From NCBI RefSeq assembly GCF_016801865.2, contig NC_068937.1, forward strand, positions 122,795,225-122,859,224: a DNA stretch of 64,000 bases. The letters run 5' to 3'. The position numbers and the translations under genes are program-made. Below are positions 1 to 11,056 of the stretch, piece by piece. The notes below the pieces were generated by a model. It searched no databases. It saw nothing but the letters and a program-made list of their open reading frames with translations, and was not told where the DNA came from. This DNA comes from Culex pipiens pallens. Its lineage: Eukaryota > Arthropoda > Insecta > Diptera > Culicidae. The stretch's first letter is position 1; every line of letters starts with the position of its first letter.

Positions 1-29
1 TCAACCTATACAATCCAAACATCTTTCAG

Positions 30-309
30 GGTTATTCAATCGCTGGACGATATCAACCGCAAGCTGGAGGAGCACTCGAAGAAGCTTTCGAAGCTGCAGC
101 TGGACATGGACAAGATTTATTGGGCGCCTAAGAACCAGGGTGGTAGCGCCCTCGGCGGTTTCGTAAGTCCGACCACCTTGCGGGGGATCGCATTTGGAGT
201 GTTGGCGCTGTTGTTGCAAATCTTTATCGCATGGTATCTAACGAAACGGTCACTAGCGGCAGCCGCCGGAAGTGGTTCCGGTGGTGCTGGCAGCACTGGT
301 AGTCAATAG
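30..309 (+). CDS. Terminal coding exon of a coiled-coil, tail-anchored membrane protein (partial gene)
   Basis: The exon opens after a plausible splice acceptor (CATCTTTCAG, AG at 28-29), with one base finishing the previous codon, and runs in frame to TAG at 307-309. The frame is also open upstream to position 1, so the acceptor is a judgement. The roughly 92 residues begin with a charged amphipathic helix (VIQSLDDINRKLEEHSKKL) with leucine/isoleucine heptad spacing. A short linker with SPTTL follows, then a single hydrophobic span (IAFGVLALLLQIFIAWYL), then KR and an Ala/Gly/Ser-rich tail. Coiled coil plus one C-terminal membrane span suggests a tail-anchored protein facing the cytosol. The layout resembles the C-terminus of ACBD5-like proteins, but I cannot identify the family. 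Codons end mostly in G/C, as in mosquito exons and unlike the surrounding DNA. The rest of the gene lies left of the window. Confidence 0.75.
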
Positions 310-583
310 AATGTTGTTTTGTTTTATATTTTCTATTGGACATTTTCTGTGTAATTTTTAGTATCAAGAACAATCAATAATCGAAACAATTGCCAACTGC
401 TGGAAGCAGGACAGTTTTGAAGGGTTTATTTAAGGGGAACAGGAGAGGAGAGTGGTGGATTAGAAATAACAGAATATTACTTTAAGTCAATAGCTAATCG
501 CCGTTATATGACAGCTTTCTTAAATTTCCAATATTTGGTGGAAAACTTAATATAGCACACTTCATAGAGCTTCAACATGTTAA

Positions 584-589
584 AATAAA
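584..589 (+). promoter_or_regulatory. AATAAA polyadenylation signal of the first gene
   Basis: AATAAA lies 275 bases after the stop codon at 307-309, and a second AATAAA is at 639-644. The span 310-583 between stop and signal reads as an ordinary AT-rich 3' UTR with no other feature seen. Which signal is used cannot be told. Confidence 0.5.
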
Positions 590-730
590 CAAACTTGTGA
601 TTTCTTATCAAACTTTCGAAAATAATAGATCACGATAAAATAAAGACTTTTCAGTAAATTTTGACAGAACTCTGTTCCAGCGTTCGATCGAAGCGATTCG
701 TGTGACGTTTCTACTCGAACGCATCCCTTC

Positions 731-885
731 GGGACCATCCATAAACCACGTGGACACTTTTTTGGGAATTTGATACCCCCCCCCCCCTCGTGGACAATTG
801 CTCATACTTTTTTGTATGGATCGTGGACAATCGCCATACCCCCCCCCCCACCCCTAAAGTGTCCACGTGGTTTATGGATGGTCCC
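731..885. mobile_element. Palindromic MITE with about 30-bp terminal inverted repeats
   Basis: The left end (731-760, starts GGGACCATCCATAAACCACG) and right end (856-885, ends TTTATGGATGGTCCC) are near-perfect reverse complements around a core with two poly-C tracts and two GTGGACAAT motifs. Weaker outer complementarity exists: GTTCCAGCGTTCG near 679 against CGAACGCTGGAAT near 919. So this core may sit in a larger old inverted repeat. No coding capacity. The short frames across it are shadows of the repeat. Confidence 0.7.
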
Positions 886-2820
886 TTCCGAGGGAAGTGC
901 AATCGCAAGGTTTTATGCGAACGCTGGAATAACTCAGCGCATAATAATGACAAAATTGACAGAATCGTCTACTTACCTGGTGGCGAATAACCACATTCTC
1001 GGCTATAGTCACCTGAATCACATTAACAGCAACATCTACTTACCACTGCTCAGCACACAACACGATGTCAGCACTTCACTTACCTTTTGTTAGTTTTCAT
1101 TGGCTCATCGATACCTTGATTCTGAACTCCGTTTTAGAAAAGCACATCCCAAACGCAATCGGTATTACTAGTTGGTCGATGGTAGTAAGCACAGAGTCGC
1201 ACTTGAGCTGTTGCAGTCAAGACACCTACCCCTCTACTTAAACAGTCAAGATACAAACCATCAGCACGTATTCACCACTCTGACAAAGTAACTCCAGCTT
1301 TTAGCGGATATCCTGTGGAAAGCTTTGTCATTTCCTCCCTTCTTCCAAAACGTTATCTACTCTACATTCCGTTAGGTTTTTGACCTAAACATAAAGCATA
1401 GAGACAAAGCTCTTCATTTGCTGAGAATATCGAAGAATCTGTGGTTAGTGGGGTTGCAGAAGGACCTCTGTAGTGAAAAAGAAACAGTTTAAAAAAGCTT
1501 GAGCAAAAACAATTAAATGAAGAATAAATTATTAGGTCATTGAATGAACAAATCAACACACTAACGCACTTACAACAATTAGTCACACGGTAATCGAATG
1601 CAATAAAGGATAAGATTGAAAGAGGACGGAGTGCAGTGCAGTGAGGGAAGAGAAGAGAAAAGTTTAGGCTGGAGAATTGCGCCCACTAAAACTGTTTGAA
1701 ACTTTGGGACGTTAACTGTGTAATATTTCATAATTTGCTTCCTAAGTTTACCAGTAAATCCTTGGTAGGTTCTACCTTACTTCATCCTACTTTAAGTGTA
1801 TCTGTTAAGTGGAATTATATTGCATAACCGAAGGTTTCCTCCACCCCATCACAAAATGGTTCAAGTTTTGGTGTATATTGTGTAAAATGGTGAAAGCCAC
1901 ATAAAGTTTAAGTCAGGTAAATTTAAGTAAAGCACTAAATTTAAACAGTGCTTAAATGCAATCGTAACTAACCCATGTTTGCCATTTATTGAATCCTAAC
2001 CATTTACAACAAACTACAGGAAATTATAAAATGTTAAACCAGCACCGAAGGTTTAAGTTCACTGGTTCTAACACGCGAACATTTGTTCGGATTTGGTTTG
2101 GAAAGCATCGTTATTTTTTAGAGCGCGAAAAACATTATATCGAGAAAACAATCAAGCAGTTCAGCGGTATTGAAAATATACATTAACATGTATTTGTGCT
2201 GGTTATTTGGAAACGTTTGCTTTGCAAGAAATAATAAAACATACACATGAAAACACACTTAAAAACACTTACACAAACATGCCCACACAAAAGGGAAAAT
2301 AACAAATTATATGAATTCAATTGTTACTGAATGCGAATATAAAACTAAAATGGTTACATTATCTGTTTTAGATGTTTAAATTTTTCGGATGACATTCCAT
2401 TGTTTTTTGAGCAGAAGAACTTTCCTTTGGTATTTGAAATTAAATATATCTTTAATGAACTTTCTTATAATAATTACATTTCTTCTAAAGAAACATAATA
2501 ATATCACATTTGGGAATTATGACAGATTTGCTGTCAGAAAAAATGTTGAATTTCACCTCTGGTATGTTGAAATTTACCTCTGGCATGCGCAAGAAAAAAC
2601 AAAAGTTTTATCCCAAAATAATTTCAAACCGTGTAATGTGTAATTTTACCACTTTTCTGGTGTAATGTCACTTTTTCAGTCTAAATTGATGTAAAATTAC
2701 TTCATAAATGATTCAATATTCATCCTTCCAATATTAAACCTTCCATATTTACACAAGTTTTTACTGTGGTGGTTTACAAAATATCAAATACAGCAAAAAA
2801 AAAAAAATCCTAATGCCTGG
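886..2820. other. Intergenic stretch, no feature recognised
   Basis: AT-rich DNA with only short frames lacking domain or codon signal. A poly-A run lies near 2796-2808. I see no gene, RNA or clear repeat here. Confidence 0.5.
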
Positions 2821-2865
2821 CAAGATTGAAGCATGTGGACACCTCCCTTCGAAGTGATTTTTTTT

Positions 2866-2895
2866 CAAGGCCTTCGGACAATCGAGTCAATCGGT
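2866..2895 (+). repeat. Relic of the 59.5-61.5 kb element's right terminus
   Basis: TCAAGGCCTTCGGACAATCG resembles TCAAGGCCTTCGAATAATCG in the right terminus of the element ending at 61527. It is flanked by poly-T tracts. Probably a degraded end of the same family. Only about 30 bases are alignable by eye. Confidence 0.35.
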
Positions 2896-3171
2896 TCTTA
2901 AGGGGTTTTTTTTTTGAAAATATATCTTTTTTGAACATGCCTATGATAATTACATTTCATTTACATTTTAAGTGGTATGGCTCTTCATCTTTGTTGTACT
3001 TATCGTTTTATTATTAACTGGGAACATTAATTTATTTACATTGTTTTAAATTTTTGCACTGAAAAGAATACATTTGGGTAAAAAAGAAAAAAATAATTTT
3101 AACAACTCATCCTGACTTAAAACTAAAAAACTAAATTAATTGAAATATTCAAAATCATTAGAACGAGTAAA

Positions 3172-4070
3172 CTACGAACTGTATTTTAAGAGAAATCCTT
3201 CAAGCGTTCTTACTCGTTTCGCACGAGTTTTGCAACCACGCAGTGTATTCTCGGCAACTTTTCGCCGCTGATTCAACGGCAATTGCTGCAGATTTGGAAC
3301 CACTCGAGCAGACCCCGCTTCTGGTGACGCCAAAGCAGGAAAATCCACGTCCGTGAATGCTGGTGGTGTTTTGCGACGATTTGGTTGGTGCCTCGTCGTC
3401 GCTTGCTGCCGAATTTTTACAAACTCAGCCCGTTTAGGGCAGCTCCGATTCTTGGTCGAATGGTCGCCCCCGCAATTGAAACATTTGGCTTCGATGTTCT
3501 CGTTGATTGTGATGCAAGCTTGAGTTTTGTTCTCACCTCCGCAGATTGCACAACGACTCTTGATGAAACAGTTCCTTCTACCATGTCCAAACTGCAAGCA
3601 GTTCGAACTTTGCGTCACGTCTAGGTGCACTGGACGATAACGTTCCCAAGTCACGATTATGTTGAATATTGCCCGAACTGCCTTCAGCTCAGACGGCGTT
3701 GTCGATCCTTTCTCGAGCTGAACCAGGTACAGTTGATCACGATACTTGATGTCCTTGTTGTGTCTCGTCATCTTGAAGACTTCGATCACGTTTAACTTAA
3801 GAGTTTTTAGCTCTTCTTTCAGCACACTCACATCCATGTCTTACAGGCCTCGAAGGACTTGTTTCATGGGTCGTTTACCTGGATCGTCATTGCTGTAGTA
3901 TTAAACTTTGTGTTGTTCAAGTAATCCCGAACGTAGTTGTAATCCTTTCTACTAGGTAGCAGAATTTTGAGTCCATCATTTAACTTCTTCAAATCTACCG
4001 ATCCTGCTGGTGAGGACCACCTCTTTTTCATGCCGTGAGGCATTTTTGCTCTTTTTAGCACTTTTCAGGT
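3172..4070 (-). pseudogene. Broken ORF1 (gag-like) of a Jockey-clade non-LTR retrotransposon
   Basis: Read right to left. An N-terminal segment (4061-3864) is followed by a frameshift near 3864-3868. After a few residues (MKQVLRGL) comes an in-frame TAA near 3844, and then a 221-codon open frame down to 3172. The MKQVLRGL-to-HLDV span has the order of the PRE_C2HC domain found just before the zinc knuckles of Jockey-type ORF1. Three knuckles follow. The first keeps C80 and C90 but its first Cys is Ser (SSNCLQFGHGRRNC). The second (C96, C99, C108) has Asn in place of His. The third (C119, C122, H126, C133) is intact. Such proteins bind RNA and chaperone retrotransposition. A basic linker and FPAL motif follow. 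No ORF2 (endonuclease/reverse transcriptase) follows on this strand, so the copy is also truncated at its 3' side. Nonfunctional as written. Confidence 0.82.
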
Positions 4071-4997
4071 CACTGATTGGTGGTCCACAAGAGAAAGATT
4101 TTTAAGGGAGTTGTAAATAGTTTCATAGCGAGTTTGTTTTGTTCATCAAATCATTTTCTTGGCCTGTTTTATTGTCACCCACTTCCTGATTACTGTGCTT
4201 ACTTCGCCCACCAACCAAGATTTTAAACATCTGCCAAAAAATGAAACTGTTCCCAAGGAAACAAAACCGCGATGGACAAAGGAGCAAAAAAAGAAAACCG
4301 GAGACACATAATTATCGTGAAAAACTATCCAGCCGCCTCCTCCCCCTTCCCCATGAGCTAGCAAATTTAGTCTCTGTCTGTGGCGCGCGCGGGGATTTAC
4401 TAATTGGGTTATGAAAAGGGATTAGTCTTTCGCTTTCATTCGCCCATTTTCCTTCGTTTTTCAGCTGCAGAAAAATCTTATTCATGTTGGCGAAAAAAAA
4501 TCGAAAACAATAAACTCAATTGTTTATGGGCGCAAATGGACGTCTTTATGGAAATGTTTTTTTCTTTTTTTTCGAAAGCTTTTTATTTCTTGTGGGTGAC
4601 AAAGTAAAATTGGAGGACAAACAGAAATAGGTTTTTTCTAAATAAAATCCATTGAAATAGATATTCTATTGTAGTTATGATTTGCTGCTTCCTAAAAAAA
4701 ATATCTTATCTAACAGTCACTGTGACTTGGCACCCAAGCCAACCCAAAATTTAATCTTGCATCTTGGCTAGCGACCTCGCAGTTCATCGGGCCAGAGGAG
4801 AACAAATAAGAGTTGTGGTTATTTTTGGGAAAAGAGTGCGCACAGTATGGGGCAGAAGAAAAACCGAGTAAAGGGTGAATGGATGGAAATTGAGCTGGAG
4901 ACAAATAATTTTCCGCTTTCACAGTTACTTGTCGACGGCAGAATCCTGATGCCAAATCAGTGGAGATGCCCTCCAAAAATGAAAAAAGAATAAGCGG
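4071..4997. other. Intergenic stretch, no gene seen
   Basis: Mixed-composition noncoding DNA. A short CG-rich spot (GCGCGCGCGG near 4384-4393) is the only compositional oddity. No domain-bearing frame. Confidence 0.45.
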
Positions 4998-5145
4998 CAC
5001 AGTGGTTCAGATCGTAAAATTAAGTGGAAATTGTTTTTTTTCCGAAAAGTGGTGCACTTATGAAGATTTGGTATCTTCGGAAGAGTTGGGCAACTTTTGG
5101 CTTAGTTGAAAATAAGATTTATTCACGATTTGGGTTTTTTTTACT
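4998..5145 (+). repeat. Truncated single-arm copy of the 52.2-53.8 kb palindrome family
   Basis: GCACAGTGGTTCAGATCGTA and the following text (AAAATTAAGTGGAAA, TTGGTATCTTCGGAAGAGTT, GGGCAACTTTTGGCTTAGTT, TTCACGATTTGGG) match the first 150 bases of the left arm at 52206 in the same order with about 20% differences by eye. It ends abruptly at a poly-T run next to the element at 5202. No coding function. Confidence 0.65.
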
Positions 5146-5201
5146 TGCCCCTGTCCATACAATTGAGTTTAAAAGTCAAGATTGTTTTTTTTTTAAAATA
5201 T

Positions 5202-5673
5202 CAAGCTTCCCTGCACCGTGCGGTACACGCGGTTCACATGCACCTCGGTTTTGCTTTGCGCCTGCTTTGTTCGGTTCACACCCGTACCCGTCTCTCTCGA
5301 GCCGAGGGTATTTTGGTTCAACGTACCAGCGCACCACGACAATCTCGGCTCGTCGCCTCGGTTGTGTGTCTGGCACTCACCCGAGGCATGAACCCAGCGT
5401 ATGAACCAAGGTGCTTCACTCGGTACGTGCCGAGGTAAGTGCCGTGGTACGCGCTGGCGGTACAAACCGGGTTCAATACCACGGCGCGTACCACGACACG
5501 CTAGGTTCATGTCTCGGGTGAGTGCCAGACACACAACCGAGGCGACGAGCCGTGATTGTCGTGGTGCGCTGGTACGATGAACCAAAATACCAACACACAA
5601 TGGGTTCAGGCTCGTACCGAAGCTAGAAAACTAAACCCACGGTGTGCGTTGGCACTGGCGCATGGGAAGCTTG
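5202..5673. mobile_element. Nested-hairpin MITE (CAAGCTTCCC termini), full-length form
   Basis: Ends are CAAGCTTCCC at 5202 and GGGAAGCTTG at 5673. Flanks TAAAATAT and AAAAATAT differ at one of 8 bases and may be an 8-bp target duplication. Inside, 5309-5394 and 5504-5590 are about 85-bp inverted arms with few mismatches. The spacer holds a second smaller inverted pair around GTGCCGTGGTACGCG / CGGCGCGTACCACG. It is much more GC-rich than its surroundings. A heavily deleted relative is at 31569-31651. No transposase. Confidence 0.75.
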
Positions 5674-5806
5674 AAAAATATTAAGAACTGTTTGTTTTGT
5701 CAGAAAATCCGATTTCCTTTTTGTTCTGTGATTTGTTCCACTGTGAAATGTTTTTTTTTTTGCTGGCAAACATTGTTTAGATATGTTTTATAAACACGAG
5801 GTTCCA

Positions 5807-5957
5807 GAATTCGTGCTTGCCATTTCAAAAGGGCACATAACTTTTGTAAACAATAGTGTATCCCTTTCACTCGAATGACAGTTTACATAAGGTGTGAAAG
5901 GGACACACTCTTGTCTAAAAAAGTTATGTGCCCTAATGGAATGGCAAGCACGAATTC
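5807..5957. mobile_element. 151-bp palindromic MITE (GAATTCGTGCTTGCCATT termini)
   Basis: The left terminus GAATTCGTGCTTGCCATTTC is the reverse complement of the right terminus ending AATGGCAAGCACGAATTC. Complementarity continues inward through GGGCACATAACTTTT / AAAAGTTATGTGCCC and CCCTTTCAC / GTGAAAGGG. Almost the whole element is one hairpin. No coding capacity. Confidence 0.78.
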
Positions 5958-5998
5958 ACAATTGATTCTGAACTGCCCATAATTGAAAATTCGGCTAT

Positions 5999-7329
5999 TA
6001 GGGTACGTTATCCATTAGTGGACCCCTTTCCTAAAGTGGACCCTCTGAAGGGTTTTTGATGAAAAATTCAATAAAATCATAATTTCAAGCGTGTTGTTGT
6101 CTACAAATCATTTATTTGGCATGTTCAGCATCATTTAGAACAATGTTGACTGACATTGAATTGTCCTTTTCACCAAAATAAGTGTTTTGAGTTCGACATC
6201 TGAAATCTGCCATGGCCACTAGCATTTTCACAACAAAAGTGCATTTTTATTTTATGATTGAATTAACAATCCAATCATTTTTTGACTGATTATTTAACTT
6301 CAGCAAGTCGAAGTAATGTAAGTTTAAGAATCTTTACTAAAATAAAGCGAAGAAATGCAATTTTTGAGCAAAAATTAGGGGGGGTCCAATAAAGGACAAC
6401 GAAAATCCAAACTTTTCCAAAAGTGGACCCCTGTTAATTAAACCTTCAAAAATGATGAAAACTGTGTATTCAAGCAAAAGTTTCTCTAAAACATACAATA
6501 AATGCTTGTTTTTATCAACCTAAACGTATATTTTTTCAATTACGAGTATAAATATAGCTGTTTTCATGTTAAAAGTACCAAAAATGCTGAAGCCGTAAGA
6601 ATTTATAATTAATCAAAACTATAGTTAATTGTACTTAACTGAAGCATCCTAATTGCAGTTTGAAATGATATTTTATAATAATAAATCAATAACAAAACAT
6701 TTTTTTTCCAATAAACATACGTGGTTTTATCAGCAACTGTAAACAATTCTATTGTTTAGTTTCGGTCAACCATTTATTAATATGGAAAAATTTGCATTAA
6801 GATTACTTTTTTTAAATTATTTTTATGTTAACAGTGGTTTTTGAAACGTTTTCTCTAATCTTTTTCGGAAATAAATGTGTTTAAATGTCTGTTAGGTTTT
6901 TTTTTGTTTAAAGCCAAATTTGTTAACAAAAAATATTTGTTTATGATGAAAAGTGAGCAAAATCCATCTTTTATTCATTATATCTATCATTAGACCTACA
7001 CCGTGCATCAAAACATCAAATATCGGGTAAATTTGGTATAAAAATAACATTTTGCCTATAGTGGACCCGGGTCCACAATCGGATTATGGACCCGGGTCAA
7101 CTATAGGAAAAGGGGGTCCATAACAGGCAAAAAAAAACTTTTTTTTCAATTGGCTATTTTTCTGCTCAAAAACAAATAACTGATGAAACAAATAGTCAAA
7201 ATTGTTCAAAAGACTTCAGATTTCATTGTTTTGTACAAAGGGTTATGAAAAAGTGCTTAAAATATTGAAAATTTGTGAAAAATGTGCTTCGGCTCTACTA
7301 GGGGGTCCACTAATGGTTAAAATACCCTA
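5999..7329. mobile_element. 1.33-kb non-autonomous DNA transposon with TA duplication and GTGGACCC repeats
   Basis: The ends TAGGGTACGTTATCCATTAG (left) and CTAATGGTTAAAATACCCTA (right) are imperfect inverted repeats of about 28 bp bounded by TA on both sides, as expected of a TA-targeting (Tc1/mariner-like) element. The motif GTGGACCC or its complement recurs through the element (near 6019, 6039, 6423, 7063, 7302). A compact palindrome with CCCGGGTCCA sits near 7058-7105. The interior is AT-rich with no transposase frame, so movement would need a transposase made elsewhere. Confidence 0.72.
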
Positions 7330-7581
7330 TGCCAAATCAAGTATTCCGAGAAAAACGCGTTTTAGTGTTTGACACTAAATCTTCGTCAAGGCGATTTCCC
7401 ATAAGAGTAGCATATTAGCCGTTTTGTTTTTCGCATCGGCAGCCAAATCTAAACACTATTTTAGAGAAATTCAAGTTTTAGAAGATGCGTTGTAACATCC
7501 TCTACCACCTGATGCTAATAACTCGTTTTTGACAAAAGCGGATATTAGCCGTTTTTTCAATGGTGGGCAGTGAAGTGCGTA

Positions 7582-7837
7582 CTACCGTTCTACGCATAAT
7601 TGTCCCATGTTCAAAAAAGTGCAACTGACAGGGAAAAGTGTTTCTACGCATAATTGTCCAGAGCTGGGTGATGAATAGAGAGAATGCGTAACGTGATTTT
7701 CGAATGATCCCACTTTGTTTATATCTACAAAGTAGGAGGATGTTCAAGCACAAGCATGACTTTTTTTCTTACTGGTTTTATAATCAGTATTAAAATCGTC
7801 CAAAAAATACATGGTACAATTATGCGTAGAACGGCAG
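7582..7837. mobile_element. 256-bp MITE with 22-bp inverted ends (CTACCGTTCTACGCATAATT)
   Basis: CTACCGTTCTACGCATAATT at the left mirrors AATTATGCGTAGAACGGCAG at the right. An internal third copy of TTCTACGCATAATTGTCC lies near 7642-7659. No clear target duplication and no coding content. Confidence 0.68.
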
Positions 7838-9505
7838 CGTGTATCATTTCAAACTGGTGTTACATTTTCCGAAACTTAAACATGTTTAGGCAGTAAATTA
7901 CTCTTCCATTGACTGTAAAAAAAATGCGCTTTGGGCATTAAATTGAATGCATCCTTTATAAAAACACACAGCAAATAAGCAAATAGTTGTCTTCAAAGTC
8001 TGAAAGTCAAATTTGGCATTGGCTCTTTTTTCCGAAGAATAATTAGAAAACGCGAAAAAAAATCTTAAAAATTCCATATTTTTCGTAGCGTAATAAAAGA
8101 AAACTCCCTGTCTTTGTTTGCAAATTGTTACAAAAAAAAATACATTACTCGATCTACATGCACCCCGAAAAATAAAAATCCTGTGATTTTCGTGCACATA
8201 TTTTGCATCCTCCGGGCCGCTAATGCCAACACCACATCGACTTGGTGTGCCGATGGCCAAAATCGGAAGTGATTTGCTATTGATTTCGTCGGAATCGCGC
8301 TTTGCCTCCGGAGGGGCTATTTGCCAAACGAAAACACCACAGAGTCAAATATTTTGTTTTGCTGTTATTTTTCAATTTTTGTAATGGCACTACTCGGTGC
8401 GGAGAAAACTCGGCGGGATGGAAAGATCCGGGAAACGAGCAGTAGTGGTGGGACAAACGAACCTTTCGAACGGAAATTTATCACGACAAATACTGTCGAA
8501 TGATGTCTAAAACACGAAGGGAAAATTTAACTTTTCAATTCTTTGAATAATTTGAATAAAAATTTGGCAAATTAATTTAGATTTTTTCAAGTATAGGCAA
8601 ATTTTAATGTTGATAAATCCTAGTAAATTTCCTCCGTGTCTCAACGTTTGATCCACTCGAATCTATTTTGTTGGCGCATTTCCTTCGCCAGCAAAACCGC
8701 TTTGTCCATCCTGACGAGCATTTTCCAGCGTTTTCCAATCGACAGTAAGATGCCGATTGTTTCGAAAGTTCTTGTTTCGCTTCTCGCCAACTGATATTAC
8801 ACTTTTCAAAACAACCAAATCGAGCTATAAATCGGCTTCCGGTCGGAATAGCTGCAAACTGTGTTCTCTCACGGTATAAATCACGGTGGAACGGTTCTGT
8901 AAAGTGATGGCAGTGTTTTTCCCCTTGTTTTGTTTTGTATTTATTTATTTCATTGCAATTCCCGTGTATTTTTTCCTGCCGATTTTGTCTCTGCTTCGAT
9001 TATCCAAATTACTAAATTGCAGCGAGGCCGACCGGTCACTTAGTCTGAGAGCTTGCATACAAAAATTTGGACCTTTTTTTTGTCTATCATCTCTTTTGTA
9101 TTTATTCACAGTTTTATGTTTTCCGATAGTCGATTGAAATAGAATGAAACGGATAAAAAACTTTTAATTAAATGTGCTCACGGTTTATGTAGCTTTTGGT
9201 GCACGCTTGGATTTATAGAAAGCCAACTGGGTGGAAATTGAAAAGAGTTAGATAACTTATTTTTGACACTGCTTAAAAATTTAGAAAGTCCGATTTGTGT
9301 GTTATTTTATATAAGTTTCTTTTTTGTATTGCATGTTTGTGGTAGTTTTTTGGTTTAAACAAAATGAAATTGATAAATTTGTTTAAAAAATATTATGAAT
9401 ACACATAAGGATGACAAGAAAAATTTAAAATTTTGAAAAATCTGAAGAGATACCCCCAAATTACTAAACTTTAGGGAATAATAAGTAACTGTGCCAATTT
9501 TGAAT
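7838..9505. other. Intergenic stretch, no feature recognised
   Basis: Noncoding, alternating AT-rich and moderately GC-rich patches. The 83-residue hydrophobic frame at 8886-9137 is low-complexity and has no family signal. Nothing supported as a gene. Confidence 0.4.
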
Positions 9506-9641
9506 CAAATCGGATAAGGTTAAGGGGTCGCTTTTTATCGTTGAAGTTTATATAGGGAAAATCGCTAAAATCCTGATGAGTTATTAGCAATGCGATGAAA
9601 AGAAATCGGCTTATATACTTAACAGTATACAGTTTGGTCCC

Positions 9642-9870
9642 GCCCGTGTGGATCAATTGGACCGCGCACTGGACTCACAATCCAGAGGTCGTCGGTTCGA
9701 ATCCCGCGGCGGGCGCTCTAAAATTCTTTGTGTAAATATGGGTATTCGGCGCCGTCGCTCCGTGCCATACTTTCATACACTTAGGAGCCCAGGGCGGCGA
9801 AGTCCTTGTAGATAAAAAGGAAGACACTAGTGGTTGGTACTAGCAATGGTGGCCGACAGCTATAAAGTCA
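9642..9870 (+). mobile_element. tRNA-headed SINE
   Basis: 9642-9714 folds as a degenerate tRNA: an acceptor of about 6 pairs (GCCCGT with the GGCGGGC end), an anticodon arm CTGGA-CTCACAA-TCCAG (anticodon CAC), and a T arm with GTCGG-TTCGAAT-CCCGC carrying one mismatch. GGTTCGAATCC is a good RNA polymerase III B box. A tRNA-unrelated body follows (GGCGCCGTCGCTCCGTGCC, then CCTTGTAGATAAAAAGGAAG, ACTAGTGGTTGGTACTAGC). A tRNA-like head plus a unique body is the standard SINE layout. The 3' end is uncertain because no poly-A or clear duplication was found. Confidence 0.6.
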
Positions 9871-10031
9871 ACTTCGTATATAAGATCAATATAGGAAGTA
9901 TATAAGAAAATACTTTCTACTAAAAAAACCATCAAAAATCAGGATCACCGTTTGCGGACCGTTTTGCACCCTTCGACAAAGTTGTAGGAAATTAAAATTA
10001 AATCGACAAAGTTGTAGGAAATTAAATTTCC

Positions 10032-10262
10032 TACACAGAAAAAAAAATGATGGTAATATTCATCAGGAAATGGTGACAGATTTTGTGGCAAAATAAATGA
10101 TAAATTTTACCTTAGAAAATGATGAATTTTCATCAGTTTCTGATGAATATTCATCAGGTTCACATTTTTAAACATTTTTTGAGTAATATTACTCAAAAAA
10201 TGAGTAATATTCAACCAACCAAATTTTCAACATTCCAAAATTCAACTTTTTTTTGCTGTGTA
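10032..10262. mobile_element. 231-bp MITE, TACACAGAAAAAAAA termini
   Basis: TA-CACAGAAAAAAAA at the left mirrors TTTTTTTTGCTGTG-TA at the right, with TA at both borders. The inside is a run of short inverted ATGGTAATATTCATCA / GATGAATATTCATCA / GAGTAATATTACTC motifs. Its termini resemble those of the elements at 41512 and 44332. Confidence 0.68.
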
Positions 10263-10976
10263 CAAGAATTTCACCCTTGGACAATTTTGGGAGAAACCTG
10301 CACCACTTGCTGCCAAAATCCTGAAGCGATGTTTTTCCCCATACATTTTTGCAATTTTCCCATATAAACTTCAAAGATAGAAAGCGATTAACCTTAACCA
10401 CGGGTATGAATCTTCAAGCAATTTCAATATGGCGACTTGTAGCAGAAGGAAGTGAGGCATTTTCGCTATTTCTCACTGTTCTGTGTTCTGCGTGCACGTC
10501 CGCAAACATCGACCACACACATACTAACACAAAGCGCCACCAAGAGGCAAAAGGTGATTACGAATATTTTTGGCACTTTCGTTAAAAATATGCGGTTTTG
10601 CAAAAACAAATAACAAAACCAACATTTAAGTGTAGTTCAACTGTCAAACTTGTAATTCGTTGCTGATTTGTTCGAAAATTTGTTAAAAATAATAAGTTTT
10701 TTTGCAGCACCCCTTTTGGACGGACATTTCTGTTGTCACCTTCTGGTTCCTTGGATTGGCCATGGATAATTTCACAGTGTAATAAACAGGGCAGCTACCA
10801 CCACGTGGCGCCACTGTTTCGAATGAGAAAATGATACAGGTTTTTCAGACGAGTTTCAATCCCGTGCCTTAACCGATTTGGCTCAAAATTTGCACAGATA
10901 CTTATTTTTGCCTAAGGAATCGAATCAGAGAGTATCCTTGTTGTCGATTTTTTTTATTGTCACTCTAATACACATT

Positions 10977-11056
10977 TCTCGACATTTTTTTGATTAGGTC
11001 CTATAAACATATGAAAGACAATAGCTTATAGGACCTTTTAAAAAAAAACTCCGGAT
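10977..11056. repeat. Diverged relative of the 18554-18708 palindromic MITE
   Basis: AGGTCCTATAA (10996) pairs with TTATAGGACCT (ends 11036). The right border GGACCTTTTAAAAAAAAACT then CCGGATTT parallels GGACCTTTTCAAAAAAAAAC then TCCAGATTT of the 18.6 kb element. The left border is only weakly similar. Neighbouring 10263-10976 and 11057-11904 hold nothing I can name. Confidence 0.5.

Larger units (their letters stand above)
9513..10397. repeat. Old interrupted inverted repeat (arms 9513-9575 and 10335-10397)
   Basis: AAGGTTAAGGGGTCGCTTTT, GAAGTTTATATAGGGAAAAT at the left matches the reverse complement of the right arm (AAGGTTAATCGCTTTCTATC, GAAGTTTATATGGGAAAATT). The space between is filled by the SINE at 9642 and the MITE at 10032. 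This implies a pre-existing palindromic element that was later invaded. A short tandem duplication (TCGACAAAGTTGTAGGAAAT twice, near 9977 and 10003) also lies inside. Confidence 0.55.

Noticed and set aside
711..953. 80-codon frame and its mirror with the words INHVD / TWFMDGP
   Set aside because: Both are translations of the two ends of the palindromic MITE at 731-885.
9642..9714. Functional tRNA-Val (CAC)
   Set aside because: Mismatches in acceptor and T stems and a conserved-looking SINE body downstream favour a SINE.
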